Shown: positions 18,555-27,540, numbered from the stretch's first letter. The stretch is DNA of 64,000 nt from a bacterium SCSIO 12741 (GCA_024398055.1 CP073749.1:2852594-2916593); one strand, 5' to 3'. Notes: generated by a model not told the origin, from the letters alone. Program-made: numbers and translations.

Positions 18555-19328
18555 ATGAAAAAATTACTTTGGCTTGCTCTGCTGGCCTTTACCGTAAATA
18601 TCGCTTCGGCCCAGAAAGATTCAGCAAAAGTGTTCAAACCAGAGGAAGGTCAATTTGGCGTTTTCTTCAACGTATCGGGACTATTGAACAACATCAATAT
18701 TAGCCCAACAAAGGATCCGATTGGCAACGATTTGATCCTCGCTAAGTACCGTTTAAAAAATAATCACTTCGTCCGCATGGGATTGGGAATGCGTTCCTAC
18801 AACAACACGTCGTCCATGGTGGATTCCTTGGGTTCGGCCAAGGTGACCACGGATAGTACCTTCAAAAAATTCAACTTCTTCATCTCTCCGGCCTACGAAT
18901 ATCACTTCCAGGGTTTGAAACGATTGGATCCCTACATTGGAGCGGGAATCAATTTAGGATTGTTGGGTAAAACCAAAATCGAAACCGAAGTTCTTCAAAG
19001 TGATACAACAGGGGAAGACAAGAGACAAACTTCTTACGAAAAAGCCGGAGGGTTTATGTTTGGCTTTAACGCCCTTATTGGGTTCAACTACTTCATTGCT
19101 CAGCGTGTAGCCCTGGGAGTTGAATACAACATTGGATTCTACAACGTAAGAGACGGTGGCGACTGGGAACGGGTTACTGTGAATACACCGGTGAGCGGAA
19201 ATCCTACCTCAGTAAGAGAAGTAGGTAGCGACCGAACAGTACAAAGGGGCTTTGACCACAGCAACAATCTGAGTTTTACCTTGTCCTACTATTTTGGGCA
19301 GAGTAAATCCAAAACCGCATCGCCATGA
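18555..19328 (+). CDS. Outer-membrane beta-barrel protein of unknown role
   Basis: Probable outer-membrane protein of the OmpA-like/porin-fold kind common in Bacteroidota. The frame opens at a GTG at 18528, but the ATG at 18555 begins a clean signal peptide (MKKLLWLALLAF to NIASAQ) and is preferred. The mature part alternates strands and turns, with motifs such as YEYHFQGLKRLDPYIGAGIN, FGFNALIGFNYFIAQRVALG and a terminal aromatic strand LSFTLSYYFG. The stop overlaps the start of the next lipoprotein gene by four bases, so the two form a coupled pair. No specific substrate is suggested. Confidence 0.85.
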   Translation: MKKLLWLALLAFTVNIASAQKDSAKVFKPEEGQFGVFFNVSGLLNNINISPTKDPIGNDLILAKYRLKNNHFVRMGLGMRSYNNTSSMVDSLGSAKVTTDSTFKKFNFFISPAYEYHFQGLKRLDPYIGAGINLGLLGKTKIETEVLQSDTTGEDKRQTSYEKAGGFMFGFNALIGFNYFIAQRVALGVEYNIGFYNVRDGGDWERVTVNTPVSGNPTSVREVGSDRTVQRGFDHSNNLSFTLSYYFGQSKSKTASP

Positions 19329-19924
19329 AAAAATTAGTTGTATTTCTTCTTCTCGGAGGCCTTGTATTTGGCGCCTGTAAAAAGGGAGATAACGACCCCT
19401 TTATTTCCCTGAAGACCCGTAAAGCTCGTCTTTCAGGTGAGTGGAAGGTAACCTTCATGGAGAGAACCTTGAATGATACACTTTTCATGTTTGATGGAAC
19501 CACGGAGACCAAATCGTTCGGTGGAACCACCTTGGGAACGTATACGGTGGATTACAAAATGGAATTTACCAAACAAGGAAAGTACACGGTTAATCGAAAT
19601 GTTACTTACCCGGAAAACTACTTTCAGGACGGAACTCCAGCTTTGACCTTCAAAAACTTTGAAGAAGGAATCTGGAATTTTACCGGTGGAGCAGGAGACA
19701 CGCGAAACAAATCTCAATTGCTTTTGCAACCTGAGCGAGAAGAGCAACAACTGGATGGATTGTCCAACATTCGGATAACGGTTCACACCAATCCCATTCA
19801 CGGTAGAACCATTAACCTGGACATGCTCAAGGATAAGAGTATGCGTTGGAAATACGATACCGAAACCAATTCTCCTACCAGCATCGACAAGGACGTGCTG
19901 ACGATGGAATTTGAGAAAATCTAA
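19325..19924 (+). CDS. Predicted lipoprotein, lipocalin-like
   Basis: A 199-residue lipoprotein: signal peptide MKKLVVFLLLGGLVFGAC with the lipobox Cys at residue 18. The mature protein opens KKGDNDPFISLKTRKARLSGEWKVTF, after which beta strands follow; the LSGEW motif is common at the start of lipocalin-like domains in Bacteroidota. Its ATG overlaps the TGA of the upstream barrel gene, indicating coupled translation and a likely shared envelope role. Function is not known. Confidence 0.82.
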   Translation: MKKLVVFLLLGGLVFGACKKGDNDPFISLKTRKARLSGEWKVTFMERTLNDTLFMFDGTTETKSFGGTTLGTYTVDYKMEFTKQGKYTVNRNVTYPENYFQDGTPALTFKNFEEGIWNFTGGAGDTRNKSQLLLQPEREEQQLDGLSNIRITVHTNPIHGRTINLDMLKDKSMRWKYDTETNSPTSIDKDVLTMEFEKI

Positions 19925-19971
19925 CGGGTAAAAGTGTTGTGCTCGGGTCTATTTCTTGATCCGAAATCCGT

Positions 19972-20772
19972 CTATTTTTCTACTGGAAAAAATTGCTGGA
20001 TAGAATCCAGGTAATAAGCTTGGAGGTGTCCATTACTGGCGAGGATTTGCTCACCGAATAGGTAATCGTTTCCATTTTGCCAATCGGATACCTGTCCACC
20101 TGCCTGTTGCACCAAAAAAGCGCCGCCGGCTACATCCCATGGATTGAGGCCATATTCAAAGAAGCCATCCATACGTCCGCAGGCCACGTAGGCGAGATCC
20201 ACCGCAGCAGAACCTAATCGTCGCAAACCACTGGTAGTTTCCATGAAATGCTTGAGCAGACCCAGGTATTGATCAATCAAATCGTAATCGTGGTAGGGAA
20301 AGCCGGTAGCCAATAAGCTGAGCTGATGATCAGTCTGCGGAGTGACCCTAATTTCAGTTTCATTGAGGTAAGCCGGAATCCCTTTGTGACTATGAAACAT
20401 CTCATCGGCATTGATTTCGTAGACTACTCCAAGAATAGTTTTGTCATCCTCCTGCAAAGCAATGCTGATGGAAAAAATGGGAATACCATGGATGAAATTT
20501 GTGGTTCCATCAATAGGATCGATGATCCAGTTGTAATGCTCACCTTTATATGAAGCGGTGCCTTCTTCAGCGATAAATCCAGCTTCCGGGAGAATGGCTT
20601 TTAGCCCTTCAACCAATTTTTCTTCTGCTTGCTTATCTACATAGGTTACATAATTGTGCAACCCTTTCAGCTCGACCGAACTTTGCGAAAAATTCACCCG
20701 TTCGTTTTTGATCCATTGTCCGGTGGAACGGGTTAGTTCAAGAACTTGCTGATGAATAGTTTCGAGTTTCAT
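19972..20772 (-). CDS. Inositol monophosphatase family protein
   Basis: Mg-dependent sugar- or inositol-phosphate phosphatase of the SuhB/IMPase fold. The metal-binding motif EEGT is near residue 70, WIIDPIDGTTNF is at 82-93, and the second signature NPWDVAGGAFLVQQAGG is near residue 215. The length of 266 residues is typical. The gene starts two bases after the end of mtaB and is probably transcribed with it. The physiological substrate could be inositol phosphate, 3'-phosphoadenosine phosphate or another phosphate ester; the sequence does not decide. Confidence 0.92.
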   Translation of the reverse strand: MKLETIHQQVLELTRSTGQWIKNERVNFSQSSVELKGLHNYVTYVDKQAEEKLVEGLKAILPEAGFIAEEGTASYKGEHYNWIIDPIDGTTNFIHGIPIFSISIALQEDDKTILGVVYEINADEMFHSHKGIPAYLNETEIRVTPQTDHQLSLLATGFPYHDYDLIDQYLGLLKHFMETTSGLRRLGSAAVDLAYVACGRMDGFFEYGLNPWDVAGGAFLVQQAGGQVSDWQNGNDYLFGEQILASNGHLQAYYLDSIQQFFPVEK

Positions 20773-20774
20773 AG

Positions 20775-22085
20775 TTATTCGTTTTCTAAAGGCCAGTCAA
20801 TTTCGCCAATGCCGTTGGCGTCAATTCCGACCATTTCAATCCGCTCAGTTTGATTGATAGAGGATTGATCAAAGGGCTTTTTCACCTTGAGGTAGTTTTC
20901 GGTAAAGCCGGTCATAAAACCATCTTCGTTTTCGGCTTCCCAAAGCACATCGTAAGCCCCTCCGATATTTTCTTCGTAAAACTGTCTTTTCTTTTTGGCA
21001 GACAAAATGCGCAATCTTTTGCTTCGTTCCTGTCTCACCTGCTGGGGGACGGTTTGATCCATTCGCGGAGCAGTGGTATTGGCCCGCTCTGAATAGGTGA
21101 AAACATGGAGGTAGGAAATCGGAAGATCTTTTAGGTAATCGTAGGTACGTTCAAAGGCCTCATCCGTTTCTCCCGGAAATCCAACAATAACGTCTACTCC
21201 AATGCAAGCCTGAGGCATACGCTCTTTGATGGCTGTCACTCGATTGGTGTACAAATCCGTTAGGTACTTTCTCCTCATTTTTTGCAGTAATTCATCATCA
21301 CCACTTTGAAGAGGAATATGAAAATGAGGTACAAATCGCTTGGCACCCGCAACGTATTCTATGATTTCATCGGATAGGAGGTTCGGTTCAATGCTCGAAA
21401 TTCGAAAGCGATCGATTCCCTCTACTTCATCCAATCCTTTGACCAGGTCAAAAAAGTTTTCGTCCAATCCTTTGCCAAAATCCCCAATGTTTACTCCTGT
21501 AAGTACCACTTCTTTGGCTTCTGAAGAGGCTACTTCACGAGCTACCTGTAATGTTTCTTCTACCGTTTGGCTACGGCTTCTTCCTCGGGCTAATGGAATG
21601 GTACAAAAGGAACAGAAGTAATCGCATCCATCTTGAACTTTTAGAAAGGTTCGGGTGCGATCATTGGCGGAGTAGGAAGGAATAAATTCTCGAACTTCCT
21701 TAATCTTTCCGAATATGGCCTGACCTTCCGCTTTTTTGTCCATCGAATCCAAATACTGGTGGATATTGAACTTTTCATTGGCTCCCAATACAAGGTCTAC
21801 TCCAGGAATCTGGACAATCTCTTCAGGCTTAAGCTGAGCATAGCAACCCACTACAACCACAAAGGCACCAGGATTGGTACGAAGGGCTTTTCGAACAATG
21901 TTGCGGCATTTTCGATCCGCATTTTCGGTCACAGAACAGGTATTGATAACATAGCAATCCGCTGATTCTGAAAAATCAACTACGCCAAAGCCATTTTCCT
22001 TAAAACTACGCCCAATGGTAGAAGTCTCGGAGAAATTCAACTTACACCCCAGGGTGTAAAACGCCACTTTTCTATTCGGATTCAT
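20775..22085 (-). CDS. mtaB: tRNA (N6-threonylcarbamoyladenosine37-C2) methylthiotransferase MtaB
   Basis: Radical-SAM enzyme that adds a methylthio group to t6A37 in tRNAs reading ANN codons. The N-terminal UPF0004 domain holds three cluster Cys (TLGCKLNFSE, NTCSVTENADRKC, VVGCYAQLKP). The radical-SAM motif CDYFCSFC is at about residues 153-160, followed by IPLARGRSRS, and a C-terminal TRAM-like region closes the protein. The cluster spacing and TLGCKLN favour MtaB over MiaB, and RimO is encoded separately at 60147. The length of 436 residues is normal. A TAATTTTG box lies seven bases upstream of the ATG. Confidence 0.93.
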   Translation of the reverse strand: MNPNRKVAFYTLGCKLNFSETSTIGRSFKENGFGVVDFSESADCYVINTCSVTENADRKCRNIVRKALRTNPGAFVVVVGCYAQLKPEEIVQIPGVDLVLGANEKFNIHQYLDSMDKKAEGQAIFGKIKEVREFIPSYSANDRTRTFLKVQDGCDYFCSFCTIPLARGRSRSQTVEETLQVAREVASSEAKEVVLTGVNIGDFGKGLDENFFDLVKGLDEVEGIDRFRISSIEPNLLSDEIIEYVAGAKRFVPHFHIPLQSGDDELLQKMRRKYLTDLYTNRVTAIKERMPQACIGVDVIVGFPGETDEAFERTYDYLKDLPISYLHVFTYSERANTTAPRMDQTVPQQVRQERSKRLRILSAKKKRQFYEENIGGAYDVLWEAENEDGFMTGFTENYLKVKKPFDQSSINQTERIEMVGIDANGIGEIDWPLENE

Positions 22086-22092
22086 CGAGCTG

Positions 22093-22100
22093 CAAAATTA
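22093..22100 (-). promoter_or_regulatory. Candidate -7 box for mtaB
   Basis: TAATTTTG on the minus strand, ending seven bases before the mtaB ATG and inside the 76-base gap after the rhodanese gene. It fits the TAnnTTTG consensus. No clear TTTG -33 box is visible at the right distance. Confidence 0.4.
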
Positions 22101-22161
22101 GTAAGTTCCCTGGTATAGAAGGGATCGGAAATTATAGAGGTGTTAAGAAGGGTAAAAGTCC

Positions 22162-22662
22162 TCAGTCATAGCACTTTTCGCCCGATCGAAGCCACAGTCC
22201 CCAGACCTTGTCATAGGCATGCACTTTCTCCGTTGGCTGTCCGGCGGAATTGTACACCTCAAATCCGGCATTTTTCCATTCAAAGATGCCACCGTAGAGG
22301 TTGTAAACCTGCGTATAGCCCTTGGCTTTAAGTTGTTCGGCCACCTTTTCGCTTCGATAGCCCACAGAACAATATACAATGATGGGTGTGTCGTGTGATA
22401 AATGAGCTACCTGACAAGGATCAAATTCGTCGTAGCCGACCCATGCCGCACTGTCGATATGAGAAACTTCAAATTCTTTCTTCGCCCGGGCATCCAGGTA
22501 CACCCAGTTTTGAGCGCTATCAATTTCGCTTACTCCGATTTCCGGTACAGAATGACTAAGGAGTCCTTTTAGAAGCAAGTTGTAATCCGTACGTTCCACC
22601 CGTTGAGCTTGTCCCATTATGGTGGCGATAAGTAGCATAAATAGGGAGTAGACTTTCTTCAT
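22162..22662 (-). CDS. Exported rhodanese-like domain protein
   Basis: Single rhodanese domain behind a signal peptide (MKKVYSLFMLLIATIMGQAQ), so probably periplasmic. The active-site Cys is residue 98 in the loop CSVGYRSE, which gives a six-residue loop as in sulfurtransferases. Other markers are WVYLDARAKKEFEVSHIDSA and the closing VYNLYGGIFEWKNAG. The ATG overlaps the xerD stop by four bases, so it is co-expressed with the recombinase, although a functional link is not apparent. The sulfur donor and acceptor are unknown. Confidence 0.9.
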   Translation of the reverse strand: MKKVYSLFMLLIATIMGQAQRVERTDYNLLLKGLLSHSVPEIGVSEIDSAQNWVYLDARAKKEFEVSHIDSAAWVGYDEFDPCQVAHLSHDTPIIVYCSVGYRSEKVAEQLKAKGYTQVYNLYGGIFEWKNAGFEVYNSAGQPTEKVHAYDKVWGLWLRSGEKCYD

Positions 22663-23306
22663 CGCTGATAGGCATGAGGGTGAAACTGCATAATGGTATT
22701 CTTCAAAAAATCGCGGTCGAGGTGGGTGTAAATTTCGGTAGTGGTAATGGATTCGTGGCCCAACATTTCCTGTACAGCTCGAAGGTCGGCTCCTGCTTCT
22801 ACAAGGTGCGTAGCGAAAGAATGCCGGAAACTGTGAGGACTTACATTCTTATTTATTTGTGCCCGGGCTGCTAGATCCTTTACGATGGTAAAGATCATAA
22901 CCCGGGTGAGGCGTTTCCCCCGTCGATTGAGAAACAAGAGGTCTTCTTCACCGGGAACAATGTCGAGGTGGTTGCGAATGGCCTCCATGTAAATTTTGAT
23001 GTACTTCATGGCTACACTACCAATAGGGACCAGCCGTTCCTTGTTTCCCTTACCAATAACCCGAACAAATTCATCCTCAAAAAAGAGGTTCGAAAGTCGA
23101 AGTTCAACCAATTCACTAACCCGCAGACCACAGCTGTACAAGGTTTCAATAATGGCTTTGTTTCGGGTTCCTTCAGGTTTACTCAGGTCAATGGCTGCAA
23201 CCATAAGGTCGATTTCTTCCTTGGCCAGAGTAACCGGTAACTTGCGACCAATGCGAGGACTTTCCAACAGTTCGCTGGGATCCGTATCAATCACATTTTC
23301 GAGCAA
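22659..23306 (-). CDS. xerD: Tyrosine recombinase XerD, catalytic part (frameshifted)
   Basis: Catalytic domain of a XerC/XerD-type recombinase that resolves chromosome dimers at dif. Catalytic residues are visible: Arg in YSCGLRVSELVEL, Lys in VIGKGNKERLVPI, HSFRHSFATHL, LGHESITTTEIYTH and a Tyr in this last motif. The frame continues upstream without a real start: bases before 23306 on the minus strand read RTQARIISGIKAFYRYLL, the expected linker. A missing C in the run at 23357-23361 separates it from the N-terminal domain. The intact protein would be about 300 residues, normal for XerD. Neighbours are aroQ (divergent) and the rhodanese gene. Confidence 0.88.
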   Translation of the reverse strand: MLENVIDTDPSELLESPRIGRKLPVTLAKEEIDLMVAAIDLSKPEGTRNKAIIETLYSCGLRVSELVELRLSNLFFEDEFVRVIGKGNKERLVPIGSVAMKYIKIYMEAIRNHLDIVPGEEDLLFLNRRGKRLTRVMIFTIVKDLAARAQINKNVSPHSFRHSFATHLVEAGADLRAVQEMLGHESITTTEIYTHLDRDFLKNTIMQFHPHAYQR

Positions 23307-23335
23307 CAGATATCTGTAAAACGCTTTGATTCCGC

Positions 23336-23566
23336 TTATGATTCGGGCTTGAGTGCGGGGGCAATTTCAAATTCTTGCAACCACAATAGAAAAGCCCTTA
23401 AATCTTTGAGATTGGCGCGAAGTGGACTGGGATTGTCAGCACCGAAGGCCAGAAATTGGTAGAGCTTGTCTACATCTCTCAGGTAGGCATCTATGGAATT
23501 GGCAGAAAGTGATTTTTCCAACTGAAGGTATGCCTCAAATCCTTTGATATAGGGGTCAGGTGCCAC
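23336..23566 (-). CDS. xerD: Tyrosine recombinase XerD, N-terminal SAM-like domain (frameshifted)
   Basis: DNA-binding core domain of XerD: YIKGFEAYLQLEKSLS, then ANSIDAYLRDVDKLYQFL and FLLWLQEFEIAP. The frame is open to a TTG at 23585-23587, but the GTG at 23564-23566 places YLQLEKSLS about 14 residues from the start, as is usual, and is preferred. After EIAP the frame runs into ALKPES and a stop, whereas one more C reads EIAPRTQARIISG and joins the catalytic domain. Confidence 0.82.
   Translation of the reverse strand: MAPDPYIKGFEAYLQLEKSLSANSIDAYLRDVDKLYQFLAFGADNPSPLRANLKDLRAFLLWLQEFEIAPALKPES
23357..23361 (-). other. Frameshift site in xerD: one base short in a G/C run
   Basis: Five Gs on the plus strand (five Cs in the coding strand) where six restore XerD. 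This is the fourth such defect in the window and the second in a housekeeping gene. Confidence 0.8.
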
Positions 23567-23646
23567 AGCGAGCAAAGGTACAGCCAAAATGTGGTATCTG
23601 GAAAAGGCCTAACTTCGAGCCTTCCTTAACTCCAGATGTGGCTACC

Positions 23647-24066
23647 ATGAAATTGTTGATTCTAAACGGACCCAATTTGAACTTACTCGGAAAACGTGAA
23701 CCCGATATTTATGGAACGGAAACAGCCGAAGGAATTTTCGAGAAACTTCAGAACGATTTTCCCAATTGCCAATTGAGTTACTACCAAAGCAACGTGGAAG
23801 GTGAGCTGATTAACCGATTGCACGAAGCAGATGGTCAGGTCGATGGAGTTGTTTTTAATGCGGGAGGATATACCCATACTTCGGTGGCCATCGCCGATGC
23901 TATAGCGGCCATTTCAGTTCCTGTGGTAGAAGTTCATCTATCCAATATATTGGGGCGCAACAATCCGGAGCGTGAAGTTTCGCTCATGGCTCGCAATTGC
24001 GTGGGAGTAATTTCTGGATTTGGCTGGAAATCCTATGCCTTGGCTATTCGCTACTTCGAATCCTGA
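23647..24066 (+). CDS. aroQ: 3-dehydroquinate dehydratase, type II
   Basis: Converts 3-dehydroquinate to 3-dehydroshikimate in the shikimate pathway. The open frame begins at 23560, but the ATG at 23647 gives the exact family start MKLLILNGPNLNLLGKREP. Catalytic elements are the Tyr-containing DIYG loop, the NAGGYTHTSVAI segment with the catalytic His region, and VEVHLSN. The length of 139 residues is typical of the type II enzyme. The gene is divergent from xerD, an arrangement often seen in this phylum. Its 3' end overlaps the convergent reductase gene by 16 bases. Confidence 0.95.
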   Translation: MKLLILNGPNLNLLGKREPDIYGTETAEGIFEKLQNDFPNCQLSYYQSNVEGELINRLHEADGQVDGVVFNAGGYTHTSVAIADAIAAISVPVVEVHLSNILGRNNPEREVSLMARNCVGVISGFGWKSYALAIRYFES

Positions 24067-24926
24067 AGGGACCTCAAAAAGTCATCTACATTGGTGTAGT
24101 TGAAGTCCGGGTATTCACTCAAAAACTTTTCACTTCTCAAGCCACCTCGTAGGGGGCGTGCTGCCGGTGGGTTCAATTCAGGTGTTGTTTTGGGAATAAT
24201 GGAAACATGTGGAGCAGGGTAATAGCGCAGAATTCGTTCTGCCAATTGAACCCGATTCAGGTAATCGGTAGATCCAATGTGGTAAACCCCATTTTTTCCA
24301 TCCCGAATCAATAGGTACAATGCTCGGGCAATATCAGCTGCATTGGCTGGTGTAGCGTATTGATCGGCTGGAAGATTGAGCTCCATAGGCTCTCCCTTTT
24401 TGATGTTGTCGATCAGTCGCATGACAAAGTTCTTATTCCGGAGTTCTTTACCGTATACATTGGTGATTCGAATGGCCAGGCTATTGGGATTTTCCAGAGC
24501 TTTTTGTTCCGCTTCTAACTTGTGTTTACCGTAAACGCTCAAAGGGTTCAGGGTGTCCTCTTCGCTGTAGGGACCGTTTTCACCATCAAACACATAATCG
24601 GTAGAAATGAAAACAAGACGAGCCCCTAATCTTTCCGAAAGCTCGATCAGATTCAGTGTTGATTGCACCGTTTTTTCGTAACTCTCTTCCGGGTTCTGTT
24701 CACAGTAGTCTACCCAGGTTAGTGCTCCACAATGGAGGATGTAATCAGGTTTCCAGGTGGCCAGATCAAAGTTTTCGGAAGAATCCGGATTTAAGGTGTC
24801 AAAAGGAACCGTGTAATCTGTGGGGTAGGAGAAGTGAGACCCCACTACTTCCCATCCTTTTTCGGTAAAATAGGTATAACAGTTACCTCCTACTAATCCT
24901 GATGCTCCTGAAATAAAAACTCGCAT
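24051..24926 (-). CDS. RmlD-like dTDP-4-dehydrorhamnose reductase / SDR family protein
   Basis: NAD(P)H-dependent short-chain reductase of the RmlD subgroup. The nucleotide-binding motif SGASGLVGG follows the start MRVFISG; an ATG two codons upstream and an in-frame TTG further up are less likely. Other markers are STDYVFDG, the YGKHK active-site Tyr/Lys pair, and RITNVYG. The length of 291 residues suits dTDP-4-dehydrorhamnose reductase. Rhamnose genes rmlA/B/C are absent nearby, so the exact substrate is open; other members act on nucleotide sugars or on S-adenosylmethionine synthase (MAT2B-like). Confidence 0.82.
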   Translation of the reverse strand: MRVFISGASGLVGGNCYTYFTEKGWEVVGSHFSYPTDYTVPFDTLNPDSSENFDLATWKPDYILHCGALTWVDYCEQNPEESYEKTVQSTLNLIELSERLGARLVFISTDYVFDGENGPYSEEDTLNPLSVYGKHKLEAEQKALENPNSLAIRITNVYGKELRNKNFVMRLIDNIKKGEPMELNLPADQYATPANAADIARALYLLIRDGKNGVYHIGSTDYLNRVQLAERILRYYPAPHVSIIPKTTPELNPPAARPLRGGLRSEKFLSEYPDFNYTNVDDFLRSLQDSK

Positions 24927-25132
24927 AATCATCTTTGGTTTTCGCGGCCAAAAATACACCTTCTATGCACCCAAAATCCATTTTCGGATTAGAAATGAAG
25001 GGGGTGATTAAAAAATTCGTATCATTGCAACAGGTCCCTACACTTTCTGGGATCAAATCCACCGAAATTTTTCATTTCGTTATTTTTTTTCTGAGAATTC
25101 TATTTGACATTTTACCATAATTCAATCATTTC

Positions 25133-26983
25133 ATGTACGATATTGAGGACCTGAAAAGCAAGCTCCTAGACGAATTGCGAGGAATTGCTAAAGGGCTGGA
25201 AATTAAGCGTGTAGAGAAATTTAAAAAACAAGATCTTATCTACACTATCCTGGATGCTCAAGCCGAAAAGGTTTCTGAAAATCCTCCAGCACCCAAAAAC
25301 GACAGCGATAAGCCGCGTCGTAAAAGAACACGGGTCAAATCAGCACAAAAAGTTGTTCCAGGCCAGGATAAAGGTGGCCAACAAGCCAAGTTACCAATCG
25401 ACGACGTAAAAACCGAAGAAACTAAACCTGCCGCAGAAGCTCCCAAACCAAAGGAGAATCAAGAGAAAAAGAGCAACGAACCTGTCGCCAAGAAGAGCAA
25501 CGAACCTGCCCCTAAAAAGGAAAACGAACCCCGTAAAGACAACCGGAAAAATCCGGAATCCAGAGACGATCAAAAGAAGGGACAACAGCCCCGTGATGAT
25601 CAGAAGAAGGGAAATTCCAGAGGCAGAAACGATAATTCCCAAAATCGTAACGATAACCGGAACGACAATCGCAACGATAACCGCAATGATAATCGTAACG
25701 ATAACCGGAATGACAACCGCAACGACAATCGAAACGATAACCAACGAAGAAACAACGATCGCCAAAACCGTAACGATCGCCAGAATCAAGGCAATCGCAA
25801 TCAGAACCGCAATCAACATGGTCACTCCGATCAGCAAAACACACCTAAAGAAGACATCTACGACTTCGGAAATTTGGTGTTAGCTGAAGGTGTTTTAGAA
25901 ATCATGTCTGACGGCTACGGATTTTTGCGCTCCAGCGACTTTAACTATCACCCGTCACCAGACGACGTTTACGTATCTCAAAGTCAGATCAAGTTGTTTG
26001 GGCTCAAAACCGGTGATACCATTTTGGGAGCCATTCGCCCACCGAAAGAAGGAGAAAAGTATTTCCCTTTGATCAAGGTAGAGAAGGTAAATGGAAAAAG
26101 CTCTCAGGATATTCGCGACCGCGTGCCGTTTGAGTACTTAACTCCACTGCACCCGGAAGAGAAATTGAACTTGAACGGACACGCCAAAGAAAGCGTTCCA
26201 ACTCGTGTTATCGACCTGTTTACACCGATTGGTAAAGGACAGCGTGGCTTGATTGTAGCTCAGCCGAAAACGGGTAAAACCTCTTTGCTTAAGGAAGTGG
26301 CTAACGCCATCGCATCGAATCACCCCGAAGTTTACCTGATCATTTTGCTCGTAGATGAGCGTCCTGAAGAGGTAACCGATATGAAGCGGAGTGTAAATGC
26401 GGAAGTGGTGGCCTCTACGTTTGATGAGCCTGCAGATAAGCACGTAAAAGTGGCCAACATTGTTTTGGAAAAATCCAAGAGAATGGTTGAATGTGGTCAT
26501 GACGTAGTTATCCTGCTCGACTCGATTACCCGTTTGGCCCGTGCTTATAACACGGTAGCTCCAGGATCTGGTAAAGTACTTACCGGTGGTGTGGATGCTC
26601 ATGCCTTGCACAAGCCAAAAAGATTCTTCGGAGCTGCCCGTAATATCGAAAACGGCGGATCTCTAACCATCATTGCTACCGCTCTTACCGAGACCGGTTC
26701 GAAAATGGATGAGGTGATCTTTGAAGAATTTAAAGGTACTGGTAACATGGAGCTTCAATTGGATAGAAACTTGTCGAATCGACGGGTTTACCCAGCCATT
26801 GATTTGGTGGCATCAAGTACTCGTCGCGACGACTTGCTTTATGATCCGGCTACGCTACAGCGTGTATGGATTCTCCGCAAGCACCTTTCTGATATGAACC
26901 CGATCGAAGCGATGGAGTTCATCAAAAACCGAATGGCAGGTACCCGTTCCAATGAGGAATTCCTCATTTCGATGAACGGATAG
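25133..26983 (+). CDS. rho: Transcription termination factor Rho with disordered insertion
   Basis: Hexameric RNA helicase that ends transcription. The Rho_N domain is at about residues 1-40 ([18 protein letters not shown]). A low-complexity, charged insertion follows at about 45-240, rich in Lys, Asn, Arg, Asp and Gln and containing eight RNDN repeats. The cold-shock RNA-binding domain begins [15 protein letters not shown]. The ATPase core has Walker [21 protein letters not shown] and [13 protein letters not shown]. The length is 616 residues against about 420 in E. coli. Such insertions are known in Bacteroidota Rho and can drive phase separation in Bacteroides. A Rof-like Rho-binding protein is encoded at 40045-40296. 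Confidence 0.96.
   Translation: MYDIEDLKSKLLDELRGIAKGLEIKRVEKFKKQDLIYTILDAQAEKVSENPPAPKNDSDKPRRKRTRVKSAQKVVPGQDKGGQQAKLPIDDVKTEETKPAAEAPKPKENQEKKSNEPVAKKSNEPAPKKENEPRKDNRKNPESRDDQKKGQQPRDDQKKGNSRGRNDNSQNRNDNRNDNRNDNRNDNRNDNRNDNRNDNRNDNQRRNNDRQNRNDRQNQGNRNQNRNQHGHSDQQNTPKEDIYDFGNLVLAEGVLEIMSDGYGFLRSSDFNYHPSPDDVYVSQSQIKLFGLKTGDTILGAIRPPKEGEKYFPLIKVEKVNGKSSQDIRDRVPFEYLTPLHPEEKLNLNGHAKESVPTRVIDLFTPIGKGQRGLIVAQPKTGKTSLLKEVANAIASNHPEVYLIILLVDERPEEVTDMKRSVNAEVVASTFDEPADKHVKVANIVLEKSKRMVECGHDVVILLDSITRLARAYNTVAPGSGKVLTGGVDAHALHKPKRFFGAARNIENGGSLTIIATALTETGSKMDEVIFEEFKGTGNMELQLDRNLSNRRVYPAIDLVASSTRRDDLLYDPATLQRVWILRKHLSDMNPIEAMEFIKNRMAGTRSNEEFLISMNG
25646..25741 (+). repeat. Eight 12-bp tandem repeats inside rho
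   Basis: Eight in-frame 12-bp units, each encoding Arg-Asn-Asp-Asn, with synonymous changes between units (CGT/CGG/CGC/CGA for Arg, AAC/AAT and GAT/GAC elsewhere). The synonymous drift shows that the array is not a fresh slippage product and that the peptide rather than the DNA is conserved. Confidence 0.9.
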
Positions 26984-27009
26984 TTTTCCGTAAATTCACT
27001 TAGCTTGTT

Positions 27010-27501
27010 ATGGAAAATCGAATCACATTAGGAGTCGGTTTTGCCATTTTGGGTATGAGTACCCACATGGTAACCTTTTTTCTGGGAGTAGATTCCTTTT
27101 TCTCCACACAGCTCTATTTTCTATACTTATTATTGGCCATATATCTGGGAATGCGCTCCTACAAGCGCTCCCAGCCCGAGGCCGGTTTTCGTCATCTTTT
27201 CAAATCAGGAATGCAAGGCGGAGCCATTTTCACCCTATTGGTTTCTGCCTTTGGCTTCGTCTATTACAAGTGGATTAATCCTGAATACTTTCTTCACCGT
27301 ATCGAATCCAGGGTTGCTGAAGCTACACAACTGGGTTACTCAGCAGAAGACATTGAGAAGGTGAGAAGTACAGCCGAGTTCATTTTTTCGTCTGTAGTGG
27401 ATGGAACGGTTAGCTTGATCATGTTTATGCTAATGTCTGTGCTTTATTCGCTAACCATCACCGTATTGTTTCGGCGCATCCCGGCTCTCTGGAAAGGGTG
27501 A
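27010..27501 (+). CDS. DUF4199-type small membrane protein
   Basis: A 163-residue integral membrane protein with about four hydrophobic segments: one near residues 5-25, one near 33-48, one near 68-85, and one near 130-155. The arrangement and the GGAIFTLLVSAFGFVYYKWINP motif resemble the DUF4199 family of Bacteroidota. The start ATG is 26 bases after rho, so read-through from rho is possible. No function is established for the family. Confidence 0.75.
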   Translation: MENRITLGVGFAILGMSTHMVTFFLGVDSFFSTQLYFLYLLLAIYLGMRSYKRSQPEAGFRHLFKSGMQGGAIFTLLVSAFGFVYYKWINPEYFLHRIESRVAEATQLGYSAEDIEKVRSTAEFIFSSVVDGTVSLIMFMLMSVLYSLTITVLFRRIPALWKG

Positions 27502-27502
27502 A

Positions 27503-27540
27503 GAATGTTGAATCCTGAATTTCGAATGTTGAATTCTGAG
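27503..27540 (+). repeat. Short intergenic direct repeat
   Basis: Two adjacent copies of a unit starting GAATGTTGAATnCTGA (27503-27523 and 27524-27540), one mismatch apart. They lie between two convergent genes. An inverted relative of the core (AATTCAGAATTCAAAC) follows near 27595-27612. A similar AATTCAGAATTCAGAATT stretch occurs at 33040-33057, also at a convergent gene junction. Confidence 0.6.

Noticed and set aside
25646-25741. Tandem repeats as a possible CRISPR array
   Set aside because: Units are 12 bp, contiguous and in frame with no spacers; they are a protein repeat.
25391-25883. Long alternative frames on both strands across the rho insertion
   Set aside because: They are low-complexity shadows of the RNDN and Lys-rich coding repeats and have no start or domain of their own.
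26138-26611. Antisense open frame of 157 codons in rho
   Set aside because: It covers the conserved Rho ATPase region, whose codon constraint explains the open frame.
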